From the NCBI GenBank assembly GCA_027886175.1, contig JAJNNQ010000024.1, forward strand, positions 5,316,001 through 5,380,000: 64,000 nt of DNA, in the 5' to 3' direction. Each line of letters begins with the position of its first letter. Positions within the stretch are counted from its first letter, which is position 1. The notes beneath the pieces were generated by a model. That model ran no database searches, was not told the DNA's origin, and worked only from the letters and a program-made list of their open reading frames with translations. Position numbers and translations under genes: made by a program. Positions 43,691 to 54,910 of the stretch are shown piece by piece. The stretch is from Phylloscopus collybita (Eukaryota > Chordata > Aves > Passeriformes > Phylloscopidae).

Positions 43691-46600
43691 AACCCAAGGG
43701 TTCAGCCCAAAGGTACAAAACCCGAGGGTGAGCAGGGGGTTGGAGCTCGGGAACTGCTGGTTCTCCAACCCCTCAAGGGCACCGTGGGCTTCCCAGCATT
43801 CCAGCCCCTGTGGCATCTCTCGGCTTCCCCTCTGTTTCTGGTAGGTCCAAGTCCCTGGGAAAGGAAGGGAAAAGGAGGAATGGATTCAGGTGAGAAATCT
43901 GTGTTGGTGTGGTTGAAGTTGTAGGACACTTGGTGGAACAGTGGCCAGAGGCTCTTATGAGCAGCAGCAGACGTCGAGAAGCCTGTCACCACAGCAAGGA
44001 CCAGATCAGAGGACTCTGGGGAGGAGGCACAGGGAAACAGCCAGGGGAAGGTGGGTTGGAGGTGGTAGGTCTGCCTGCTGCAACCCACCTCCTGCCCTGA
44101 GCTCTTCCATCCTCAGGTGCCAGTGACTGAGGGATTGGTTTCTTCAGTTTAGCAGAAATCCCTTCACAAGCTGCACAAGCAAAATCACAACAACAACAAC
44201 AACAAAGGCACTCCAATACCAGAATTACTGTCTCTTCAAGTTCTTAATAAGGGATAAAAGCTGAATGACATAAAAGCAGTGCACTTCCATTGGTGAAGGA
44301 GTAAAGGGACCTCAATATAACTCTTCATTACATAAAGGAGATCCCTTACGTGTGAACTTCACAGCCCAGTGGTGTGTTGCATGTGAGGATCACCTAATGG
44401 ATAAAGCTGGAGAGCAAAATACTGTCACAAAAGCATGGACATACAAATGTCCTGTTGCTGGATATCTCACCCCTAAGATACTTTGAAACGTTTGTGCTTT
44501 GGAAATAAAAAAAGAAAAAGCACATCATGGTGTAGGCACTGTGCATGCAGAAATCCCAGTTTGCTCTACTGCTTTTAGAGGTACTTGGGCCTATGTTGCC
44601 CTTGAGAGCTGCACTTGAATTTTGGCTCAAGGTCCCAGGGCCAAGAGGTGTGAAGCAGATGTTTTGACTGCAGGCACTAAGCAAGAGTTTCTATTTCTGG
44701 TGCCAATTGGATGGTGCCAGTTAAGCCCAAATACCCACCTGCCTAGGAGAAAGCGTGTCTCCTTGCATCCCTGTGAACAGCCTCAGACTTTTTTGGCAAC
44801 ACAGCCCAAATTTCCAAAAGTGAGCTCTGTCTTTCTAGGGCCACTCTGAAGATCGAAGCTGTTTTAGTTCCTCAGACAGGAGAGAGATGTTTTGTAGCTC
44901 TCAGAAAATTCATCTGCATCCTTTGCAGATGAATTGCCCTGACCCAGAGACTGCCTTTGGAAACACTGGGCAGTGTCAGGAAATGCTGTGAACAGCCTGC
45001 AGTTTTTAAGCAAGGATCTCAGCCCTGTGAGGGGGGACTTGGGAACACAGACCCCTCACTGTGAACAGAGCCAAGCTGAGGCCATCCATGTCTCATCTCC
45101 CTCCCTCACCACTCTTGCAAGCAGGGTTTTTGTTTCTGCTCTCTGCTGTGAGCAGCTTCTCTGGTGGCAGCACAGCCCTGAGTGCACCAGCTCGCAGGGG
45201 TAAATCCCCAGCTGGATTCTGGATGCTCTGGCTGTATTGCCTGCTGTTAGCCATGCTGCAGGGGGCCACTGCTCTCTCCCAGCCCCAGGTTTGTTGGCTA
45301 AGCTGTGCTCACAAATGCAGCAGAAGGGCTGATTCCCCTTCTGAATCGTTCTTCTGGCACAAAAAAAAAATTGCTGCCTGCCCACACGTGGTTAGGCACA
45401 GTAGAGCCAGTCACTGTGGAGGTCAGACACAGGCACCAACAATTGCAGGCTCCGAGCTCTTTGGGTTCTCTTTTTATTTTCTAAATAAGACAAGTTGCAA
45501 GGAAATGGGGTGGCAGTTGTCCAGGTACGTGGCTGTCATCGTTAGCACAAAGCCCTGCCCTGCTCAGAGAGGGCTTTAATGGAAAACCATGTCAGGTTTC
45601 ACCTGTGGGTTAGCAACCAGCACTGCAAATTAACTCCAGCCTGTCCCACAGCTCTCCAGCAGGATGGATATCCACGTGGCAGAGCAGCCAGGAGCAGGGG
45701 AAGCAGACTTGGTTTCTCTTGCACAAGTCAGGAGCTTGAATTTCTCTGTTGTGGTCTTTGGGGCATGATGAGGGCAGAGTCTGGCCTTGGGAAACAAAGG
45801 CAAGCTGCAGCACCAGAAGACAGCACCTCTTATTCCTACCAAGATGCCTCAGGGCCAAATGACACCATCTGTGTGCAGGTTTGTGTTGGCAGCAGTGCCC
45901 TGGTGGGGAGGACCATGGGGACACCATTTCTCACAAATTGCCCCTCAGCAGCCTGGCAAGGGTCTCTCTGGAGAGGGATTTGTGGCAGTTTGTGGCTTGC
46001 AGGCCTAGTAGGGAGCCACAACGCTGCTGCCTCCTTGCTTTCCTTGTGTTTTCACTGTGGCTCATCCTCTCTTTCCTTTGGGTTGCAGAAGATTGGGAAG
46101 TTGTGCCCTTGAAGGAAATGAACCTCTGTGTCCTGGACCTCAGGTGTGAAGCAGAAGCATTGTCCCTTCCTGATGTGAGTCCAACACTTCTTGCAACCAT
46201 GGCAACTCCAGCTGAGGTTAAGGAAGGGAAATGGCTTGGTATAAACTGGTTGGTGAAGGAAAAAAAGGGTTATACTTCCTCTTGTGAGTACTAGTGAACA
46301 AGCAGGCTGTGAGCACTGCCAAGAAAATCTATAATTTGTAGAAAAAGAGCACTCTGACATTGTCACCTCACTTTAATCTCCTCTTGCCTTTAGTGATTAT
46401 TTTTTCCTTGGCCATTGGAGACTATCTGGCTAGCAATAAGTACAGCTTACTCTACTGTTCTGGTTCAACACTAACAGTTAATGATGTCAAGCTGTATTAA
46501 GCTTGAGCTACTCTGATCATCTCATTCAAAACATCCCTTGGATTCCATGGAGCAATTTTCTCTGTAAGAAGCTGTTGGTCAGTGGATTCACGTCTGCTTT

Positions 46601-46989
46601 GTCTTGCTGTTCTTGTCTTGAAAGGAATTTTTTTCTGCTAAAAACTGTAGCTGTGTATGTGCTGCAGGCACAGAAAATGCCTGAGATGCACACTGACCTT
46701 CACTACATAAAGTGTTTTTATAAAGCTTTACAAACATAAAGTTCAGGGGTCATCCTGCATTTTCAGAAAGGATAGAGGGCCAGGACCTCAGCTGGTGTAG
46801 ATCAGCATAGTCTGCCTGAGAAGGGCTGAATTCTTCAGCTGAGAATTGGCTGAGTAGTTTCTGCTCAGGGTCTGTAAAATGAGAAACAGTACCAGCAAGG
46901 GGGCAAGCAAGGAAACACCACTGCCTAGCTGATATCCTAGAAGAATAAAGGGGCACCAGCCAAAGTTGGCATGCTGGATTGTTCAAAAC
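43691..46989. other. Intergenic, no gene seen; weak signal-peptide-like frame
   Basis: A (CAA)6 repeat lies at 44188-44205. Frame 45061-45579 (172 codons) contains a hydrophobic stretch MLWLYCLLLAMLQGATALS starting near 45220, which reads like a signal peptide and is followed by CCCAG-GTTTGT, a possible donor. There is no promoter or acceptor evidence, so it is not called a gene. Confidence 0.35.
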
Positions 46990-46999
46990 ATCAGGGAGA

Positions 47000-47240
47000 A
47001 ATTCCCAATACAAGGCAGTGGTCATCTGGGGACTCCTTGCCACAGTATGCTATGGGCTTGTGTTTACACGGTTCAAAAAGCTTTTGGACAAATTCATGAG
47101 TAAAAGCCTCCTAAGGCTATTAAAAACAAGAACATACCTTCTTGCTCCAAAAGGTATTTCAGCTCAGGGCTTTCTGAGCTGCAGGTTATGAGAAACCAGG
47201 GAGGAATACATTTAAGGAGGCTTCTTGGGCTAGCTAGAGC
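47000..47240 (+). mobile_element. Ancient CR1-type LINE 3' fragment
   Basis: The order of landmarks matches older CR1 lineages known from turtles, crocodilians and birds: GGACTCCTTGCCACAG, then GGTTCAAAAAGCTTTTGGAC with AAATTCATGAG, then GGCTATTAAAAACAAG, then CTGAGCTGCAGG. It is clearly more diverged than the CR1 copies at 12073 and 29725. Ends are approximate because divergence hides them. Confidence 0.65.
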
Positions 47241-50200
47241 TCAGAAAAGCAGGTTAGAAAAACCATTGAGGGCTTTATAGTGTGTGGCAGAAGATGATAC
47301 AGCAGAATGACCTCTCTGATCATCCAGATTTTAGGCTGATTTTAAGGAGACACTTATGGCACTGAGCAACTGAAGCAGACATGAATTTCTCTCCCATTCC
47401 CTGAGATGGGCTGCTCAGGCAAAGACCAGCCATGTTATCAGGGGCTGATAACATGATCACCACAGACCTGGGAGAGCATTTCTGGCCGCAGCCAAGATTT
47501 CCTGCAGGTTTGCTGAGGAGGAGATGAGGTTCAATCCATCCAAACTCCCCCACTTCCTTCTGGGAGAGGACATCAGGGGAGAATGTTGGTACAACAGTGG
47601 AGGAGAGAGGAAGAGGAAGGCAACCTGTGTGATGGTAAGGGGAAGTTCTCCTAGGCAGGGATTACAAGCAGGAATGAGCCTCTGGCCAACCCATGATCTC
47701 AGCCTTCTCCTGAGAGAGAGGTGTTGAGAAATTTTAGCACCCAGAGGGCTGGAAAGCAGCAGCCTGATGTTGAGGGGTGAAGACTAAGGGCTGTGAAAGG
47801 ACAGGCAGTACCCTGTCACGAGCTATCCAGAAATGAAACTCCTCCTGGGGCGAAAGAAAGGTGAGAAAACAGAGGTGCTCTCCCTCCCTGAGCGAGTCTG
47901 ACAGCCATATGGTGGAAAGAGTTCTTGTCATCATAATTAATTCCTCTTTGACATTGCTCTGGCAGATGTCCACGGGGCTGTAGGAGCAAGGCTGTCTTCT
48001 TAGCAGCTGCAAAGAAGTGGAGTAAGGAATGAGTGGCAGGGAGGGTTCCTTCTGTTTTGCAAGCTAGCTGGGCTTGCATGAGAAAGGATCATTTCTGAGG
48101 CTGAATGGATTCTTCTGTCCCTGGCCCTGCAGGCTCTCAGAGGGACGGGAGCTCCATTTTCTCACACTGTCACTCCAGCCCTGGATTGCACCAACCTTGC
48201 TGCAGCTGACACTCTCATACAAAGCAACTTGTGTGCTTGCAACAAGGAAACTAAGCCAAATCAGAGCACCTTTCTCATGTAAACATAACCTTCATGTCCA
48301 GCAGTCATTTGACACTCCCTGCTAAAAGAACTCTATCTCCAATTAAAATCATCTGAAGTGAGGGGTTTGAACTGCTGGGCACTAAGATTACAGCTCCAGA
48401 GGCACTAATACATGCACATGGTTTCCCCCTCTTGCTGCCTTTTGTGTCCCCTATAAAGAAGAGTTCTTCATGGAACTGAAGGAGGAGAAGAAAGGCACTT
48501 TCAGATAGCCTAACCTTTCTGTTTCTAGTGTATCACAACCATTAATCCCCATCTCTGCATTTCTGTGTACTGCCATGGTCCTTGCCTTGGGTTGTGTAGT
48601 AAAGGGGAGCCAGGGAGGCATACTGGTGGCAATTATAGACATTTCTGTCTATATAATCAATGATTATCATCATTTCTGCTGTGCTTTCCATGCCATGGCT
48701 CTGGCATGCCCTGGGGACATAACCTGTAATTGTCTGTTGGTTTGGGGTTGGTTTCAGCTACACCCCAGACTAGATGCAGGTGATACAGGCCTGGAAATCC
48801 TGAGTGCACATAGAGAACTCATCCCTTCAGGGCACACACAGGGGACCAACAGCAGTCCTGCCTTGGCTCAGCTACCATTACACAGGATTTTTTAAAAATG
48901 ATAGAAGAGATGGATTACTGATGATTTTTAAAAATAGCTGGTTCTTCAAATGAGTCCGTTTTTCTACCTTTAGGATTTCCCTTCAGTGACTTGAAGCAGG
49001 GATTTTATTTTCCCTTCCCTTCATGTAATTCCTGTTTATTACACAACCTCTCCTTATTGACATAGCATCTTTAGCTTATGCATCATTTATTGGTATCTGA
49101 ACAGTTACTGGAAAGTGTTCCTGGGTAAGCTCTGGGGAGGCACAGTTGCCTCACTAATGGAGGAAAAGCCTAACTACTTCCTAAATCAATTAGCCTGGAA
49201 GGCCAGGAGGCACGGCGGGCTGCTCTCCGCACGCTCACCTTCACACACCACAGTGGTCTGTGCTGTGGTGGTGGCAGGCTACCCACAGACACACCCACTG
49301 CTCCCCATGTGCTCCCAGCCACGCTGGCAGTCTGCTGAGTGACATTCCCTGCCCAGAAAGGTGCATTCCTACATGTGCATGCATTCCATACAGCCCTGCT
49401 GCTGCACGGGCGCTCGTAACTCACGCTGACCCACGGGGGACGTGTGCCTGCTCTCTAGCAGGCAGCCCAGCTCTGAGGCTCCAGCCATAAAAATTCCTCT
49501 TGGTTTGGCTCTGGGAGTCCTCAAGGTAATGGTCACCTCGAGTGCACACATACCCAGGTAAAGCCTCTTTGTTCCTGCTTGCTGCAAGCAGGAAAAGGTT
49601 GCCTGCCTGCTGACAGAGATCTCTGGCAGGGAAAGGAAAGGGGAATTTGGCAGGAGTCGTTTAGTGCTAATTATTGGCGTGAGTCCTGGGGTGAGACAGG
49701 GGTGTTGGACTGCAGGGCAGCACACCTGACTGCAGTGCTGCCCTCAGCAAGCCAGGAGAGCCTCCAGCACTGAGCAGAGGCCAGCACAACACCTCCACAC
49801 TTTGGGAACAAGGGGGGCAGGACATTTGTCCCCCGAGGCCCCTGAACCTCCTGGGAGGGGGAGATGTGCTGTGGTGGGAGGGGATGAGAAGTGCCAACAG
49901 GCTGAAAATGAAGATGCAAGGGAGAAAATGGACTGGTGAGTGTTGTGAAGTACAAAGGAAGGTTTCAGAGTGCAGGTACGGACAATGCACAGTAGGAAGG
50001 TGCAGGCACTGAGTGGAAAGGCGAGAGAAAGGGCTGAGCAGAGAAGCAGGTGGGATAGAAGGGGACAAAAATGCAGACAAGACAAAGTGCTCATCTAGAA
50101 AGCATGAGGACAAGCAGGGACTACTGGTAGGAGCTGGACTGCTTGCACATGCTTTATCCAGGAGAGTGTCAACACTGTGGCTCCAAAGCTGGGATACCTG

Positions 50201-52274
50201 GAAGCTGGTGAATGAAAGGAGCAAAGATTTGGTGGCACAAGAATTTCTTTGGTGGCACAAGAATTTGTCTGTTCAGGAGGAGGAACATTGCTTGGAAGGA
50301 AGGATAGAAAAAAGTGTTGAGCAAGACCTGGCTGGTGGCAGAGAGGGTGTTTGGCAGATGTTTCTCCCATAGACCATGCAGAGTTGGTGGGAAGGAGGAT
50401 GTGGTAAACTGGATCTGGTAGAGCTGGGAATAAGAGTGTGAGGTCTCTGCAGCAGGGAGCAGAAGTGTAAAAGCCAAAAGAAAGGGGACCAGGGCAGGGC
50501 AGAGTGTGAAAGATGTCAGAAAACACCTGTGAGCTTCAAGGGGACAAGAAGGGTATTTTCTGATGAGTTTGAGCTCAGCAGTTCTGCTGCTGAGAAGGAA
50601 AAGGAGGCTGTGACCTCTGTAACCTACAGAGATTCTGTTTTCAGGAGGGAAGAGCTATCCAGGGGACAGGCCTAGGCATCGACTTTGGGTGAGTCCCACC
50701 CCTGAAACAGCCAATGTGTGAGGGGCAGGGCAGGGGTGGGAAGAGAAGGTTAAGGCAAAGGGAGAGAAGGGAGCGCTGTGACTCCAGCTGGCACATTCTC
50801 AGGCCATTTCAAACACCCCCAGAAAATCCACATGGATAATCCTGGCAAAGAGTAACACGCTCTGGAGGTGGGGAGTGGTATCCCCCATGGCTGCACTGTG
50901 GTCCATGGTCAACCCCAGGAGCTCCTGGGGAAGCTCCTCTCCTTGCCACCTGCGACAGGAAGAAGATGCCCAGCCTCAAGGTGCAGAGGTTGCTGCAGCC
51001 CAGGCTGAGGAGACCAGCAAACCCTATTTTCAGGGTTGTGCCACTGACTCTGGGCAGGCACAACTCCGGGAAGCTGAATCACCGTATTATAATTTCAAGC
51101 TCCATTAAAGAAACATGGGGATAGTGGAGGGAAGGAGAGGGCAGGGAGGGATGAAGAGAAAATTGAACAGAGCAGAGTAGCACTTGAAGGGGAGAGAAAT
51201 GCTGCTCACAGGCTCAGAAGGGGGAATTGCAAACAGAGATGAGATTAAAAGGGAACCCTTGAGACTGTCTCTTTAAATACAGCAAGATTCACTTACTCCA
51301 TGCTGAGCCAGGCTTGTTGAATGCTGGAGGCACCGTCCCACTGAGGTTTGCCAGCTGATGGAGCTGTGGAAGCCTGTCTCTCCCAGTATACCACCAAGTT
51401 GCCCTCTTCCACCTATGTTATTTAGGAAGTCCCATTGCTAATAAATTTACTGCAGAGTGAGCTTAGTGGGGAAGCTTTTTACTTGACTGCCCATCAGCAC
51501 TGAGCATGTTAAGTGATCCCGTTATCCAGAGGCATACAGGCACGTCAGACTGGGAACCATGTGTCTGGGAGTGCAGTGTGGGGTGTCTGGGTGCAGCTTC
51601 TCTTGTGTGGGGAGTGTTCCCTTGCTGGTCCCAAAGGCAGGGAGGGAACCTACAGGAGCAAGAGGAAAAAGCAGAATGTGTAAACACTGCCCATGGCAGA
51701 TATCATGGAAGATTGCTGTCAGAGCCAGGGGAAGAAGAGCTTTGGTGCAAAGGGGAGTGAGGTGTCCACCCCCTCCAGCTAGACCCCTGACCACTTTATT
51801 CTGCTCCAGGGCAGCTGCAGGCTGTTCACAGTGCAAATGTTGATCTGTGATTTGGACCAGTCTGGAAAAGCTTTGCCTGATTTGGCCTCTTACCTCCTGC
51901 AGGCATAATTTCAGCAGGTTTTTTAACAGGTCACAGGGGTTGGCCAGGCCCAGCATTTGGGTGGGAGGCAGAATCTTGAGTTTCTGGTTGCTGGAGTTGT
52001 CCCACAAGGGCTGGAGGCTTCTTTCTCCTGCTCTGTGCCCAGCTGAGGTCCTGTCCCCTGTGAGTGGCAGTGCTGCTGACCAAATGGAGGGTGAAATGGT
52101 GTGGAGAAATGATGAACTGAATGAGACCTGGTCATCTGAGCTGGTCCTGTCCATGTCCAAAGCACAGTGGTGTCCAGCCTGGTGTCCTGGTCAGATTGAA
52201 TGTGTGTAGTGGCATTTATGTTACACTGCATCTCCTCATCCCCCTCAGCTGAGATTTCAGCTCCTATCCCCACG
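47241..52274. other. Intergenic, no gene seen
   Basis: Unique, partly purine-rich sequence (about 49800-50560). A short tandem duplication is at 50228-50267. Frames such as 49667-50260 (minus, 197 codons) and 51522-52160 (minus, 212 codons) overlap several other open frames and show no domain. Confidence 0.4.
50228..50267. repeat. 20-bp tandem duplication
   Basis: TTTGGTGGCACAAGAATTTC (50228-50247) is repeated with one final-base change at 50248-50267. Near identity points to a recent local duplication. Confidence 0.9.
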
Positions 52275-52490
52275 TCCCACGCCTTGAATTTTTATGGCTT
52301 TGACAATTGAAAGAGGCTGAATTCCTTGGGACAGTAGCCAGTTTCCATTTGCTCTGACAAATGCTAATGGAGCTAAATAAATAGCAAAAAAGTGGTCATA
52401 ATGTAACAGGGTGCTCATTACTGCATTTCTTAAGCTGTTGCCTGGTGCTGCTGTGTGTGCCATTAGGTGTTTGCTAAATTATGTCTTAGG
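52275..52490. promoter_or_regulatory. AT-rich conserved-looking block
   Basis: The block contains GAATTTTTATGGC, TTTGACAATTG, ACAAATGCTAATGGAGC, AAATAAATAGC and CATAATGTAAC within about 150 bases and no coding frame. ATGCTAAT is an octamer-type motif. Enhancer identity is inferred only. Confidence 0.22.
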
Positions 52491-54211
52491 AGCTCCTGGG
52501 TCTTTGGGGTGTTTGCTTTGCAGAAACGAGAACAACTGCCAAGCTCTCCTGGCTCTGGTTTTGTCCGTACAGCTCACGCTGGGGCTCAGGAGATGGGCAG
52601 CAGCCAGCACTGCTCCTGTTCCAGCTGCTCTCTTCTCCTTCCCCACGGCCTTGCTGAGAGCTGAGCAGTCTGGGCAGCAGCTCAGGGGCTGTTCCTCACC
52701 AGCCATGCCCACCCACCTTCCTTCAGGCGTGCCCGGGCAGAGGGGGGCTGCAAAGCAGACAGAGGTGAGGCTCTTCTTTGTGCCTGGGGGTCCTGGCAGA
52801 CTCTGTGATGTGTCTCCTTGGTTTCTGGGCTTCCTTTTGGTCTTGTGGGTGGTGATGGAACGGCCAGGATCCTCCGTTAATCAGAAATAAAAGCAGTCCT
52901 GCTGTGCTCCTAAGCCTTCCCAAAGGCTGGTGCATCTCAGAAGGAGCATTGTTCAGAACTGGTAGTGTAAAGGCACTAGGAAAGACTAAAACCCACTGGG
53001 CTAGAGACTCTTTTGTATGCACAACAATGCTTTTCCAAGGGAGTTTAAGCACACACCTTGTTCCTAGCTGTGAGTCTTCAGCTAAATATTCCCCACACCC
53101 AGGACAACTGCATCCTAATCCTAACAGAGGCCCCAGGGCACTATTGTAATGCAAATAATGATAAATAACAGCAATAATAAAACTCCACCAGCACTTGCAC
53201 CAGCTCCCTAGCAATCCCAAACCAGCCATAGCAAGCTTCATATCACCCAGGTTATGTAAAGGAACGTGAGCAATACGACTGGAGCTGTCAGGGAGGTGAC
53301 CAATTAGCCAGTGCAGCTGCCTCCTGCAGGCAGCAAATCTGCCTGTGGCATGTGGGTGGCCACTGGGGCTGGGATGTGTTCAGGCACAGGGCTCCTGCAC
53401 TGGCTGCCAGGGCTGCTCTGCAGGTGGGGGGTGATAGCTCAGCCCAGCTCTTGGCTCAAGGGATGTCCCCACCACCACCACAGGGAGGGGATTCTGGGGA
53501 CAGCGTGGGGGTTGTGGGTTTTTTTGGCAGCCAGCTCTTCATGAGCAATGTGAAGGCTGCAGCCAGCAGGCAGACTGGCACAGGAGCTGTGGGTGCTGTG
53601 AGCCATGCTGCACACCCAGGCTGGCCCTGGGCTTTGCACAAGCACTGCTACCATCCATACCTTGGGCTCTTTGCTGGGCTGGTTGCACCTGCAGGAGGAA
53701 GTTCAGTGCAGCAGCTGGCTGAGGTCAGGGGTGCTACATGAGCTACATCCCATGTACTCCCAGGAGTTCATGGCTGTCAGTGGAAGCATCCCTCTGTGAT
53801 GCCTTTTCTTCCCTGCAGTCACAGACCCTGATCCTGTGCTCTTCAAACCCAGTCCTTCACACTGAGCTGATGAGGGTACAGAGAGGTAAGTGTTTTTATT
53901 TGGTAGCACTGTTATATTCTACTTACCTCTGCTGCTTTTAGCAGTTACTCTGTCTTGGCTGTCAAGTATAAAGTAATAAGAAATCATGCTCTGGTGTCTG
54001 GGTGCTTCCCATAGGAGTTTCTCTCCTTGAGAGAAATGGTTAGATTAAGAGAAATTAGCATTCTAAAATTCTGCCCTTGGGCCACTGAAACCTACTGCTC
54101 CAGCTTTGGTCAGCCTTCTCCCACCTACCCAGTGGAGAGCAGCAGAAGGGAGCAGGCAGGCACAGACAATTATTAATAACCAGGCTCCTCCTTCCCACTT
54201 GCAGTTTGTTA
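52491..54211. other. Intergenic, no gene seen
   Basis: Unique sequence. Overlapping frames up to 172 codons on both strands have no domain. No repeat before the LTR at 54217. Confidence 0.4.
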
Positions 54212-54216
54212 CAGTC

Positions 54217-54905
54217 TGTCTAGGTTTGGAAAGACAGGTATCAGCCAGGCAAAGCTGGAGTTTCCCTTGGAATGGAGAATGTAAACCCCTCACCCCTGCC
54301 AAATTATAATTTTGCAATCAAGGGCTTCCAGGCAAAGATTTGGGAATAGGAATAACAGTTCTTTACTAGGAATATTAACAATACAAATGCAGTAGAAAAC
54401 AAAACCACCCAACCAAACAAGCAAACAAACAACAATTTTGGAGAACCCTGACAGAGTCAGAGCTACAGCCTGACACCCTGTTGGTCAGGGTGTTGGAAGC
54501 AGTCCAAAAGTGAGTTCTCCTGGAGTGGCAGATGTGGTTCTGGTGGAGTAGAGATGATCCTGTAGAACAAGGGTCTAGTGATGGTGAGAAAGGGGTCCAG
54601 TCTTCCTCCAGAAATTGGGTGAAGCTGGATCCTTTCTTGTTCCTGCATCTCAGTTTTTATCCAGGTAGGAATGGTTGGCTCCCCCCACTACCAGGGGGGA
54701 TGTGGTGCATCTCACAATAGGATGATGGAATGTGGATGTACTGCTTTGGGGAGGGTATAGCCTGGGGAGTTGTTAATGGCCTGTTACCAAAAGGCATCTG
54801 CTGCTCTCCCTCCCAGAGTTACAAGAGATAAAGAAAAAAACATCTCCCCAACTGCTTTTAACAAATTAAATAGAATACACACCCCTGGCTCCACAACCCA
54901 AGACA
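54217..54905 (-). mobile_element. Solo LTR, family B copy 3, 689 bp
   Basis: This copy begins TGTCTAGG and ends CCAAGACA, in the same orientation as copy 2. Flanks are CAGTC (54212-54216) and CAGCC (54906-54910), a 5-bp duplication with one mismatch. The 5' end has also changed by a base (TGTCTTGG to TGTCTAGG). It is about 55 bp shorter than the others, with deletions in its right half and a small C/G-rich insertion near 54680-54700. The accumulated changes suggest it is the oldest of the three or the fastest changing. Confidence 0.85.
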
Positions 54906-54910
54906 CAGCC

